Shown here: positions 1 through 6,390 of the stretch, one piece after another
How the letters are laid out: each line of letters begins with the position of its first letter
Position numbering within the stretch: the first letter of the stretch is position 1
Assembly (NCBI GenBank): GCA_034664165.1
Contig: JAXDIE010000167.1
Coordinates: forward strand, 1 to 9,023
Source: JACCVG01 sp034664165
GTDB lineage: Bacteria; Actinomycetota; Thermoleophilia; Solirubrobacterales; Thermoleophilaceae
Reading direction: 5' to 3'
DNA: 9,023 bases
Notes under the pieces: model-generated
The model's database searches: none
Seen by the model: only the letters and a program-made list of their open reading frames with translations
What the model was told of the DNA's origin: nothing
Translations under genes and position numbers: made by a program

Positions 1-285
1 CTGCCTCGGGCGCACCTCGAAACGCTCGCGCTGAAGGACCGGGTGCGGCTTCGACTCGAGGAGGACCACGTGGGCGTCTGGCCGGACACGCATCCAGGAG
101 CCGCCGGCCGGGGTGGGGGCGGGTCCGGCCCGGCCGACACCGGCACGGCGGGCGTCGGCGGCGGCCCGGGGGGCAGCGGCGGCCCACCCGGCGCGGGCGG
201 CGGCCCACCCGGCGCGGGCGGCGTCCCACCCGGCGCGGGCGGCGGCACGCCGGGCGCGGGTGGCGCCATGGAGGCCGGGGAATGA
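1..285 (+). CDS. C-terminal end of an unidentified protein with Gly/Pro-rich tail (partial)
   Basis: The frame is open from the window edge to TGA at 283-285, so only the last 94 residues are visible. The first ~35 residues (LPRAHLETLALKDRVRLRLE, then EDHVGVWPD) read like a small beta-rich module. The pattern of LPR, a short helix, then DRVRLRLE resembles a SpoVT/AbrB-like swapped-hairpin segment, though this is a weak resemblance from memory. The remainder is low-complexity Gly/Pro/Ala ending in four heptads of GPPGAGG type. The stop overlaps the ATG of the downstream ABC ATPase (ATGA at 282-285), so the two are very likely translationally coupled and part of one transporter locus. It could be a second ATPase, an adaptor or a regulator. 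The product cannot be named from this fragment. Confidence 0.6.
   Translation: MPRAHLETLALKDRVRLRLEEDHVGVWPDTHPGAAGRGGGGSGPADTGTAGVGGGPGGSGGPPGAGGGPPGAGGVPPGAGGGTPGAGGAMEAGE
181..264 (+). repeat. Four tandem 21-bp repeats encoding GPPGAGG heptads
   Basis: Units lie at 181-201, 202-222, 223-243 and 244-264. The first two are identical, the third differs at one base and the fourth at a few. In the reading frame of the partial gene they encode GPPGAGG, GPPGAGG, VPPGAGG and GTPGAGG. The unit is a multiple of three, so gain or loss of copies keeps the frame and only changes the length of the disordered tail. Confidence 0.9.
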
Positions 286-998
286 CCCTTCAACGCCGGA
301 TGATCGGGGGGCCTCTCGTCGTGGCCGAGGCACTCACCCGCGAGTACCCCTCGGGCGACGGCACCGTGCACGCGCTCCGCGGCGTCGACCTCACGGTCCG
401 GGCCGGCGAGCTCCTCGCCGTCCGCGGCCGTTCCGGCAGCGGCAAGACCACGCTGCTGAACCTGCTCGGTGGCCTGGACCGCCCGAGCTCCGGCCGCGTC
501 CGCCTGGAGGGCCAGGACCTCACGGAGCTGAAGGACGCGGAGCTCGAGGACCTGCGCCGCACGAAGGTGGCGTTCATCTTCCAGGGCTTCGGCCTGCTGC
601 CGTTCCTGAGCGCGGCCGAGAACGTGGAGATCCCGCTCCGCCTCGTCCGCGCTGAGGCCAACGAACGCGACCGCCGCGTGCCGGAGCTGCTGGACCTGGT
701 CGGCCTGCGGGAACGGGTCCGGCACCGGCCCCACGAGCTGTCGGGCGGCGAGCGTCAGCGCGTGGCGATCGCCCGCGCCCTGGCGAACCGACCGCGCCTG
801 TTGCTGGCCGACGAGCCCACCGGCCAGCTCGACTCGGACACCGGCCTGATCATCATGCGGCTGCTGCGGAACGTCCTCGCGGCCGAGGGCACGACCGCGA
901 TCGTGGCGACCCACGACCCGCTGATGCTGGACGTGGCCGACCGCGTGGTGGAGCTCCGCGACGGTCAGGTCGTGGCGCCGGCCACGCACGCGGCCTGA
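282..998 (+). CDS. ABC transporter ATP-binding protein, LolD/MacB type
   Basis: A 238-residue stand-alone nucleotide-binding domain that would hydrolyse ATP on the cytoplasmic face for a partner membrane protein. In order: Walker A GRSGSGKTT (49-57), Q-loop Gln101 in FQGF, signature LSGGERQ (153-159), Walker B RLLLADE (172-178) with catalytic Glu178, a D-loop region GQLDSDTG, and the H-loop His211 in ATHD. The GQLDS sequence has Gln where family members often have Asn. The short length, the ALRGVDLTV start and the DEPTG-LDS-TG pattern are typical of the MacB/LolD/FtsE branch, which partners FtsX-like permeases in export, lipoprotein release or mechanotransmission. It lacks the C-terminal regulatory domain of CUT1 sugar-import ATPases. 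The ATG at 282 overlaps the previous stop. A second Met at codon 7 is a possible alternative start. No permease follows, so its partner should lie upstream of the window. The gene ends 21 bp before the convergent lipoprotein gene. Confidence 0.93.
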   Translation: MTLQRRMIGGPLVVAEALTREYPSGDGTVHALRGVDLTVRAGELLAVRGRSGSGKTTLLNLLGGLDRPSSGRVRLEGQDLTELKDAELEDLRRTKVAFIFQGFGLLPFLSAAENVEIPLRLVRAEANERDRRVPELLDLVGLRERVRHRPHELSGGERQRVAIARALANRPRLLLADEPTGQLDSDTGLIIMRLLRNVLAAEGTTAIVATHDPLMLDVADRVVELRDGQVVAPATHAA

Positions 999-1019
999 TT
1001 CCCGTCAAGAGACGCGCGC

Positions 1020-1703
1020 TCAAGGGATCGCGGAGAACGTGCCCTGCGCGTCGATCGACATGTCGTCGTTGAAGTTGCCCAGTTCGACGCAGTCGAACGT
1101 GCCCGCCACCTCCGTGGCGTCGAAGCGCGTCAGCTGCACGTCGCACTGGGAGCGCACGAAGTCCGCGAAGTAGGTCTCGTCGTCGACGTTCGTGCCGGGC
1201 GCCCCGACCGCGACGAAGGCGCTCGACAGCTCCCCGCCGGCCATGTCCAGGGTCATGCGCAGGACGTTGCCGTTGGCGTCCGTCCAGAGCTGGTCGAAGC
1301 CCTCACCGTCCGCGGTCGGGAACTCGCTGGCCTCGCGGTCATACGTGAGCAGCAGGGACGCGGTCACGTCTCCGGTCGTCACGACCGAAGCCTGGCCGGG
1401 ACCTGCCGCAACCGGCGATCCGGGCGCGGATGGCGATGCCGCCGGCGTCGCGGTGGGCGGGGGTGAGGCCGTCGGAGCCTCGGTCGGCGCCGGGGTCACG
1501 ACCGGCGACGGCGAGGCAGTCGGAGCCGGGGTCACGACCGGCGACGACGAGGTCGGAGCGGCAGAGGCCGTGGGCGATGCCGTCGGAGGCGGGGAGGCCG
1601 TCGCGGCCGGGCTGGCGGTGGGTGCCGCGGCGCTGCCGCAGGCGGCGAGTGCGGCGACCGCCATGGAGGCGAAGGCCAGGGCGAGGCTGGGTCGGGTCGT
1701 CAT
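1020..1703 (-). CDS. Putative lipoprotein with S/T/P/A-rich linker
   Basis: A 227-residue secreted lipoprotein when started at the ATG at 1703, which has AGGGGG about 9 nt upstream. An in-frame start at 1760 would put 19 non-signal residues before the signal peptide and is less likely. The signal peptide runs MTTRPSLALAFASMAVAALA, and the lipobox Cys is residue 22 (LAAC). A linker of about 80 residues rich in Ala, Pro, Thr and Ser follows, including the repeated SPVVTPAPT. The last ~120 residues form a compact, probably beta-rich domain with two cysteines (QCDVQL and TFDCVEL) that could form a disulfide, ending in GTFSAIP. I do not recognise the domain. The layout suggests a globular domain held away from the membrane by a flexible tether, for example a binding or surface protein. 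The gene is convergent with the ABC ATPase and divergent from the alpha/beta hydrolase. Confidence 0.85.
   Translation of the reverse strand: MTTRPSLALAFASMAVAALAACGSAAAPTASPAATASPPPTASPTASAAPTSSSPVVTPAPTASPSPVVTPAPTEAPTASPPPTATPAASPSAPGSPVAAGPGQASVVTTGDVTASLLLTYDREASEFPTADGEGFDQLWTDANGNVLRMTLDMAGGELSSAFVAVGAPGTNVDDETYFADFVRSQCDVQLTRFDATEVAGTFDCVELGNFNDDMSIDAQGTFSAIP
1489..1546 (-). repeat. 36-bp-period direct repeat within the lipoprotein linker
   Basis: An identical 22-bp segment occurs at 1489-1510 and 1525-1546, a period of 36 bp or 12 codons. On the coding strand it encodes the duplicated VVTPAPT core of the linker. The period keeps the reading frame, consistent with linker growth by in-frame duplication. 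Confidence 0.85.
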
Positions 1704-1831
1704 GAAGGGATCCCCCTGATCGAGCGTGGTTGGTCCGGTCGTTCCCACAGGATCGCCCACGAGGCCGGATCCGTGCCTCGGATGAGTTGCGCGATTCGCG
1801 CCCGGACATCCGTCCAGGTCGGACCCGACGG
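1704..1831. promoter_or_regulatory. Divergent promoter region with a short palindrome
   Basis: This 128-bp gap separates the divergent lipoprotein and hydrolase genes and must hold promoters for both unless the hydrolase starts further upstream. I cannot pick a convincing -35/-10 pair on either strand. One perfect palindrome, GCGCGA-T-TCGCGC, lies at 1789-1801. In DNA this GC-rich it may be chance. Confidence 0.3.
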
Positions 1832-2641
1832 ATGACGTACGGGCCGCCGGTAGACTCGCGACCTCATGCGCAACCAGGGATTCCTGTCCTGACGGCGGGC
1901 GAGCGGGCGCACGGGCCGCGCTGGATCGTGCTGCTGCACGGCGCCTTCCTCAACCGGGAGGTCTGGGCGGGCTACGAGCCGATGCTGGGCGCCGGACACC
2001 GCGTGCTGACGCTGGACCTGCCGGGCCACGGGAGCCGGTCGCGAGCGCCGTTCTCGGTGGCCGCCGCGGTCGACGTCGTGGCGGAGCGCATCGAGACCGT
2101 CTGCGGCGGCTCGGCGATCGTCGTCGGCCACTCGCTCGGCGGCTACACGGCGCTGGCCACCGCGGATGCGCGTCCCGACCTCGTGGAGCGGCTCGTCCTA
2201 ATCGGCGCCTCAGCGCCGCCGCGCGGCTTCAGCGTGCCCCTGACCGGCGTCCTGCTCGGGCTCGAGTGGATGCCCGCTTCGATCTCGAGGGCCTGCCTGG
2301 GCGCGATGGTCGCCCGGACCTCGCCGCAGCTCTGGAGGCGGATCGCCGGTGCCGGACTCGACATGCGTCATGGCGCGGCCGCGATCCGGGCGCTCCACGA
2401 GCTCGACTACTGGGGCGCCGTGCGACGCTTCCGCGGTCCGCTGCTCGTCGTCAACGGGACCCGCGACTGGATCTTCCGGGCCACGGAGACCGCCACGGCG
2501 CTGGCCGCTGCCGATGGGAGCCTCGTGGCGATCCCTGGGTCGGGCCATCTCAGCCCGATCGAGCGTCCAGAGCTGGTCTCTGGGGCGATCCGGCGCTTCA
2601 CCGAACGGCCCGCAGGCGAGCCGCGGCGTCCTCGGGCGTGA
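1832..2641 (+). CDS. Alpha/beta hydrolase fold protein
   Basis: A 269-residue predicted cytoplasmic hydrolase counted from the ATG at 1832. The frame is open to an ATG at 1730, but the extra 34 residues are basic, unlike the family and intrude on the neighbour's promoter region. No strong ribosome site supports either start. Features in order: oxyanion-loop HG at 36-37 (VLLHGAF), the strand-turn LDLPGHG (61-67), nucleophile elbow GHSLGG (99-104) with Ser101, a cap region around 130-195, candidate acid Asp212 (NGTRDW), and catalytic His239 (GSGHLSPIERPE). The complete Ser-Asp-His set suggests an active esterase, lipase or C-C hydrolase of the MenH/BioH/epoxide-hydrolase-like group. The substrate cannot be read from the sequence. 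The 3' end overlaps galT by 44 bp in convergent orientation. Confidence 0.88.
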   Translation: MTYGPPVDSRPHAQPGIPVLTAGERAHGPRWIVLLHGAFLNREVWAGYEPMLGAGHRVLTLDLPGHGSRSRAPFSVAAAVDVVAERIETVCGGSAIVVGHSLGGYTALATADARPDLVERLVLIGASAPPRGFSVPLTGVLLGLEWMPASISRACLGAMVARTSPQLWRRIAGAGLDMRHGAAAIRALHELDYWGAVRRFRGPLLVVNGTRDWIFRATETATALAAADGSLVAIPGSGHLSPIERPELVSGAIRRFTERPAGEPRRPRA

Positions 2642-3632
2642 GGTCTCGCTGCGGCTCGGCGAGCAGCTCGTAGCCGACCATGAACTTGCGCACGGACGCG
2701 GAGCGCAGCATCGGCGGGAACAGGTGGGCGTGGAGCTGCCAGTGCGAGCGCTCCGCCTCCGGCTCCGCGCCGGCCGGATCGAACGGTGCCTGGTGCCAGC
2801 CCATCGAATAGGGGAAGGGCGCGTCGAACAGCCCGTCGTACCGGGACAAGAGCTCCGACAGGCAGGCGCCGAGGGCGTCCCGCGCAGGATCCGTGAGCTG
2901 GGGAAGCCGCTCCACCGGGCGCTTCGCGACAAGCAGCATCTCGAACGGCCAGACGCCCCAGAAGGGCACGACTGCCAGCCAGTCCTCGTTCTCGACCACG
3001 GCGCGGGGACCCGCCGACTCCTGCGCCACGCAGTCGAGCAGCAGCCGTCGCCCCGTCGTGAGCAGGTGGCGCCGCTGCGAGGCGTCCTCCCGCGCCGGGT
3101 CCCTGGGGAGCGCCGTCCCGGCCCAGACCTGCCCGTGGGGATGCGGGTTCGAGGCGCCCATGTGTTCACCGCGGTTCTCGAACACCTGGACCCAGCGGTA
3201 TCGCCGACCCAGCTCGGCGGTCTGGTCAGCCCATAGGTCGATGACCGTGCGCACGCCTTCAGGGTCCATGCGTGCCAGGTCCAGGTCGTGGCGCGGCGAG
3301 AAGCACAGCACCCGGCACGTCCCGGCCTCCGTCTCGGCGCGGAGTAGCCCGTCCTCGAACGAGGCCGCGGGGACCTCGGGCCGCAGCGCGGCGAAATCGT
3401 TCGTGAACGCATACGTTCGCTGATACGTCGGGTTGCGCGCACCCCCCACGCGCTCGTTGCCGGGGCAGAGGTAGCAGCCCGGGTCGTAGGCCGGCCTCGC
3501 GGTGCCGCTCCCCGCCCCTTCGACCGCGCCCTGCCACGGGCGTTGGTCGCGTCCGGCCGAGACCAGCACCCACTCGTCCAGCAGCGGATTTTGGCGGCGG
3601 TGTGGCAGCTGGAGCACGCCCTCGTCGTCCAC
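2598..3632 (-). CDS. galT: Galactose-1-phosphate uridylyltransferase (GalT), class I
   Basis: A 344-residue cytoplasmic enzyme of the Leloir pathway. It swaps UMP between UDP-glucose and galactose-1-phosphate to give UDP-galactose and glucose-1-phosphate. By family comparison the zinc ligands are Cys53 and Cys56 (CYLC), His115 and His164. The HPHGQ motif (164-168) contains His166, the residue that becomes uridylylated. The second metal site is represented by Glu182, His280 (MGWH) and the HAH pair His301/His303 in HWQLHAHLFPP. The C-terminal RKFMVGYELLAEPQRDLTPE is strongly conserved. Length matches the ~348-residue E. coli enzyme and nothing essential is missing. The GTG start at 3632 has only a weak GGAA upstream; an in-frame GTG at 3617 is an alternative. 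No galK or galE is adjacent. The gene is divergent from a sugar ABC importer, suggesting joint control of uptake and use. Confidence 0.97.
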   Translation of the reverse strand: MDDEGVLQLPHRRQNPLLDEWVLVSAGRDQRPWQGAVEGAGSGTARPAYDPGCYLCPGNERVGGARNPTYQRTYAFTNDFAALRPEVPAASFEDGLLRAETEAGTCRVLCFSPRHDLDLARMDPEGVRTVIDLWADQTAELGRRYRWVQVFENRGEHMGASNPHPHGQVWAGTALPRDPAREDASQRRHLLTTGRRLLLDCVAQESAGPRAVVENEDWLAVVPFWGVWPFEMLLVAKRPVERLPQLTDPARDALGACLSELLSRYDGLFDAPFPYSMGWHQAPFDPAGAEPEAERSHWQLHAHLFPPMLRSASVRKFMVGYELLAEPQRDLTPEDAAARLRAVR

Positions 3633-3664
3633 GCCGTTCCAGCTTGGCGAGGCCGCAGCTCCGC

Positions 3665-3693
3665 GTCAATCGCGCCTCGACGGCGCGAGTAAC
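3665..3693. promoter_or_regulatory. Candidate operator dyad between galT and the sugar importer operon
   Basis: An imperfect inverted repeat has two 12-bp arms (3665-3676 and 3682-3693) around a 5-bp centre, matching at 10 of 12 positions. The inner 7 bp (TCGCGCC / GGCGCGA) match perfectly. It lies 16 bp upstream of the TTGACA assigned to the importer operon and about 35 bp upstream of the galT start on the other strand. That position suits a repressor or activator acting on both genes. No regulator gene is visible, so the binding protein is unknown. It could also be a chance GC-rich palindrome. Confidence 0.4.
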
Positions 3694-3709
3694 CCGGCTC
3701 GGATCGACA

Positions 3710-3738
3710 TTGACACGCCGCCCCCGAACAGACACGAT
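3710..3738 (+). promoter_or_regulatory. Candidate sigma-70-type promoter for the sugar importer operon
   Basis: A perfect TTGACA at 3710-3715 is followed after 17 bp by CACGAT at 3733-3738, which matches three of six positions of TATAAT (A2, A5, T6). A transcript starting near 3745 would carry a leader of about 140 nt. The -35 box and spacer are canonical; the -10 is poor. Confidence 0.45.
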
Positions 3739-3868
3739 GGCCGGTGCCCCGACGGGGGCGCTCCCGGGTCCTGCGCCGTGGGTAGAGCCGTGAGGAATGA
3801 GCTCGTCGCAGGTCGAGAGCGTGGTGCGTGCTTCCGGGGCGCCGATTCCCGGGCCACGGCACCGACAT

Positions 3869-3877
3869 AGGAGGAGG
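3869..3877 (+). promoter_or_regulatory. Strong ribosome binding site of the binding-protein gene
   Basis: AGGAGGAGG lies 5 nt before the ATG at 3883, giving two overlapping AGGAGG matches with spacings of 5 and 8 nt. This favours the 3883 start over the in-frame ATG at 3901, which is preceded only by AGGA. It is the strongest ribosome site seen in the window and fits the need for abundant binding protein. Confidence 0.8.
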
Positions 3878-3882
3878 CTGCA

Positions 3883-5265
3883 ATGCAGCGTGTCAGGAAC
3901 ATGAGGGTCGGCGCGATGCTGGGAATGCTCGCGCTGGTCCTCGCCGCGTGCGGCGCGACCGCGACCCAGAAGCCGGCCGCGTCCGGCACCCCTGCGGGCC
4001 CCGCAGCGACCGGCACCGCCGCGCCGCAGGCCACGGGTACGCCGGTCGCCGGCGCGTGCCAGACGGACACCACGAAGACCGCCATCGAGGTCGACTCCTG
4101 GTGGACGACCGGTGGCGAGGCGAACGGCTTCAACAAGCTGCTCGACACCTTCAACGCCGCGAACCCGTCGCTGTGCGCCTACAACGCCGCCATCGCCGGT
4201 GGGGCCGGCACGGTGGCCCAGGGCCGCATCAAGGCTGCCGTTCTCGCGGGCCTGCCGCCCGATTCGTTCCAGGTCCACATGGGCCATGAGCTGCTCGACA
4301 CGTACGTCAACCTGGACGGCGGCTCGCTGATGAGCCCCCTCGACGACATCGTCGACGCGAGCAAGTTCCCCGCCGGCGTCATCCAGATCGTCAGCGGCAC
4401 GGACGGCCACATCTACACCGTCCCGCTGAACATCCACCGGGCCAACGAGCTCTGGTACAACAAGTCGGTCTTTGAGGCCAATGGCATCACGGCTCCGACC
4501 ACGTGGGACGAGTTCAAGACCGCGGCCGACAAGCTCAAGGCAGCCAACATCACGCCGATCGCCGTCGGCGACACCGGCATCTGGGCCTCCGGCATGATCT
4601 TCGAGACCGTGCTCATCGGCGAGCTCGGGCCGGACGGCTTCAACGCCCTCTGGACGGACGCGGCCGCGTGGTCCGACGCCAAGGTCCTGGCCGCCTTCGA
4701 CACCTACAAGATGGTGCTGGGCTACCAGAACGCCGATCACAGCTCGCTGAGCTGGGATCAGGCCAATCAGCTCGTCATCGACGGCAAGGCCGGCATGACG
4801 ATCATGGGCGACTGGGCCAACGGCGACTACGTCGCCAAGAACTTCACGGGCTACGGCTGGGCGCCCGCCCCCGGCAACACGAACGTGTACCAGGCCCTGG
4901 CCGACTCGTTCCCGCTGCCGGTCAAGGCCACGCACCCTGAGGAGACGAAGAAGCTGCTGACCTTCATGGCTTCCGCCGAGGGCCAGGACATCTTCAACCC
5001 GTACAAGGGCTCCATTCCGGCCCGTATCGACTCCGGCAAGGCGCCGGCGGGCGGCCTCGACTACAACGAGTACCAGAAGTCCGCCATGAAGGAGTGGGTC
5101 GCGTCCACGACGAAGGTCGTGCCGAGCATGGAGCACGGAGCCGCCGCGAACCCCGCCTTCGCATCCGCGATCAACGACGCGCTGACCGCTTTCGTCGCCG
5201 ATGGCAACTCGCAGGCCGCTCAGGCCGCCATCGCCGCCGCAGCGGCGCAGTACGTCACCAAGTAG
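3883..5265 (+). CDS. Sugar ABC transporter substrate-binding lipoprotein, glucose/galactose type
   Basis: A 460-residue extracellular, membrane-anchored sugar-binding protein (SBP family 1) that hands sugar to the permease pair encoded downstream. The signal peptide ends in the lipobox LAAC with Cys23, followed by an Ala/Thr/Pro/Gly linker to about residue 58. The mature domain starts near Cys59 and carries WWTTGGE (73-79), the AAVLAGLPPD segment (118-127), LWYNKSVF (190-197), TTWDEF (206-211), MGDW (308-311) and KGSIPAR (375-381). From family knowledge of Thermus and Pseudomonas glucose-binding proteins, the candidate ligand residues are Trp73, Trp74, Glu79, His132, Lys375 and His418. Cys59 and Cys98 could form a disulfide. 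Galactose, glucose or a related hexose is the likely ligand; the neighbouring galT favours galactose. A strong terminator follows 32 bp after the stop. Confidence 0.94.
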   Translation: MQRVRNMRVGAMLGMLALVLAACGATATQKPAASGTPAGPAATGTAAPQATGTPVAGACQTDTTKTAIEVDSWWTTGGEANGFNKLLDTFNAANPSLCAYNAAIAGGAGTVAQGRIKAAVLAGLPPDSFQVHMGHELLDTYVNLDGGSLMSPLDDIVDASKFPAGVIQIVSGTDGHIYTVPLNIHRANELWYNKSVFEANGITAPTTWDEFKTAADKLKAANITPIAVGDTGIWASGMIFETVLIGELGPDGFNALWTDAAAWSDAKVLAAFDTYKMVLGYQNADHSSLSWDQANQLVIDGKAGMTIMGDWANGDYVAKNFTGYGWAPAPGNTNVYQALADSFPLPVKATHPEETKKLLTFMASAEGQDIFNPYKGSIPARIDSGKAPAGGLDYNEYQKSAMKEWVASTTKVVPSMEHGAAANPAFASAINDALTAFVADGNSQAAQAAIAAAAAQYVTK

Positions 5266-5297
5266 TCCATCCGGACCACATCCCCAGGCAGTCCTGA

Positions 5298-5340
5298 AGA
5301 GGAGGCGGCGGCCAAGCGGTCGCTGCCTCCTCTCTTTTTT
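5298..5340 (+). terminator. Intrinsic terminator or attenuator between binding protein and first permease
   Basis: A 16-bp uninterrupted stem (5298-5313 paired with 5318-5333, with two G-U pairs) closes on the loop AAGC. A C and six T follow (5335-5340). This is the clearest intrinsic terminator in the window. It lies inside the importer operon, 32 bp after the binding-protein stop and 12 bp before the permease start. That placement is common in sugar importers: most transcripts stop here and a minority read through, giving more binding protein than permease. Confidence 0.9.
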
Positions 5341-5455
5341 CGGAGAGCGGCTGTGCGCAGATCGTCTCGCGACCGCGTCACCTCGAGCGTGCCGTCACGC
5401 CTCCGGTCCGTTTTTCAGCGGTTGCGTTTTCCGCGAACGTCTCGCGACCGCGTCA
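5335..5455 (+). repeat. Imperfect duplication of the permease start region
   Basis: An identical 18-bp segment occurs at 5363-5380 and 5438-5455, 75 bp (25 codons) apart and in frame. It encodes part of SRDRV twice. The match weakens but continues upstream: each copy is preceded by AGCGG plus a TGCG-like start segment and a T-run (5335-5340 and 5411-5415). The first copy contains the GTG start at 5353. The corresponding place in the second holds an in-frame TTG at 5422. Confidence 0.65.
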
Positions 5456-6390
5456 TCTCACTGCTCCTCATCGCCCCATCCCTTGCGGCCGTGGCCGTGT
5501 TCGTCTACGGGCTCATCGCATGGACGGGGTTCGTCTCCACGACCAAGTGGAACAGCCTCCAGCCGGACTACTCGTCCGTGGGGCTCGCGAATTTCTCTGC
5601 GATCTTCGCGACGCCGCGGTTCCAGCTCGACCTCCGCAACACGGTCGTCTTCACGATCTTCTTCGTGGTCGTGTCGTTGATCCTCGGCCTGGCGCTGGCG
5701 AGCATGCTCGACCGGAAGATCAAGGCCGAGGGCTTCTTCCGCAGCATCTTCCTCTTCCCCATGGCGATCAGCTTCATCGTCACGGGCGTCGTCTGGAAGT
5801 GGCTGCTCTCACCGTCGTCCGGATACAACCTCCTGCTGGGCCTCGACCCGAAGACCAACCAATGGTTCACCAGCCCGACCGTGCTCTATCTCACACCCGA
5901 CAGCGGCGCCGGGCAGGTCCTCCACGACATCGGCCTGGGCTTCATCACGGAGCCGAAATTCGGCGTGCCGATCGCATTGCTCTCGATCGTGATCGCCGCG
6001 GTCTGGCAGATGTCGGGCTTCGTCATGGCGCTCTACCTCGCCGGCCTGCGCGCCATCCCGGAAGAGCTGCGCGAGGCGGCGCGCGTGGACGGCGCCAGCG
6101 AGTGGGGCGTGTTCCGCCGCGTGGTGCTCCCGCTGTTGACGCCGGTGACGGTGACCGCGGTGATCATCCTCGGGCACATCAGCCTGAAGATCTACGACCT
6201 GACGGTGGCCATGTCCCCGAGCGGGATCGGGTTCTCCACCGACTTCCCGGCGACCTACATGTGGCAGCTGAGCTTCAGCAACAACCAGTTTGCCCGGGGC
6301 GCCGCAGTGGCGATCGTGATGCTGATCCTGGTGGCGACACTGATCGTGCCGTACCTCATCTGGAACCGACGCCAGGAGTCCTCCTCGTGA
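5353..6390 (+). CDS. Sugar ABC transporter permease, MalF-like
   Basis: A 345-residue inner-membrane permease subunit of the importer. About six membrane helices are visible (approximately 34-57, 95-117, 131-152, 204-230, 262-280 and 315-337). The cytoplasmic EAA loop is EELREAARVDGASEWGVFRR, continuing into VVLPLLTP (237-263), which docks the ATPase. A hydrophilic segment at about 153-203 (GYNLLLGLDPKTNQWF and on) is a periplasmic insertion typical of the glucose-type first permease. The GTG start at 5353 has GGAGAG about 5 nt upstream, directly after the terminator T-run. The first ~33 residues are basic and contain a duplicated SRDRV; the conserved part begins near residue 33, so an internal TTG at 5422 is an alternative start. 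The last codons overlap the next permease by GTGA, indicating coupled translation. Confidence 0.93.
   Translation: MRRSSRDRVTSSVPSRLRSVFQRLRFPRTSRDRVISLLLIAPSLAAVAVFVYGLIAWTGFVSTTKWNSLQPDYSSVGLANFSAIFATPRFQLDLRNTVVFTIFFVVVSLILGLALASMLDRKIKAEGFFRSIFLFPMAISFIVTGVVWKWLLSPSSGYNLLLGLDPKTNQWFTSPTVLYLTPDSGAGQVLHDIGLGFITEPKFGVPIALLSIVIAAVWQMSGFVMALYLAGLRAIPEELREAARVDGASEWGVFRRVVLPLLTPVTVTAVIILGHISLKIYDLTVAMSPSGIGFSTDFPATYMWQLSFSNNQFARGAAVAIVMLILVATLIVPYLIWNRRQESSS

Noticed and set aside
113..655. A 180-codon plus-strand frame over the ABC ATPase
   Set aside because: It is a shifted-frame shadow of the partial gene and the ATPase, with low-complexity Arg/Pro/Ala translation.
282..998. The ABC ATPase as the energy-coupling subunit of the sugar importer
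   Set aside because: At 238 residues it lacks the C-terminal regulatory domain of CUT1 ATPases, belongs to the LolD/MacB branch, and is separated from the permeases by three genes in mixed orientations.
1866..1892. An 8-codon ATG frame (MRNQGFLS) near a TAGACT box inside the hydrolase 5' region
   Set aside because: It could suggest a leaderless start, but its frame stops at once and does not match the hydrolase. There is no support for a leader peptide.
2210..3883. A 557-codon minus-strand frame across galT and the hydrolase
   Set aside because: Its translation is Arg/Ser/Pro-rich in a shifted frame of galT. GalT itself is in another frame with all catalytic residues.
3259..5136. A 625-codon open frame on the minus strand opposite the binding protein and part of galT
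   Set aside because: It runs antisense to two well-supported genes, has Arg/Gly/Val-rich composition with no domain, and is explained by the GC-rich codon use of the real genes.
5520..6386. Upstream in-frame extension of the second permease to give a 580-residue protein
   Set aside because: The first ~290 codons are an out-of-frame reading of the first permease, rich in Arg/Gly/Pro. The GTG at 6387 has a good ribosome site and the stop-start overlap expected for coupled permeases.
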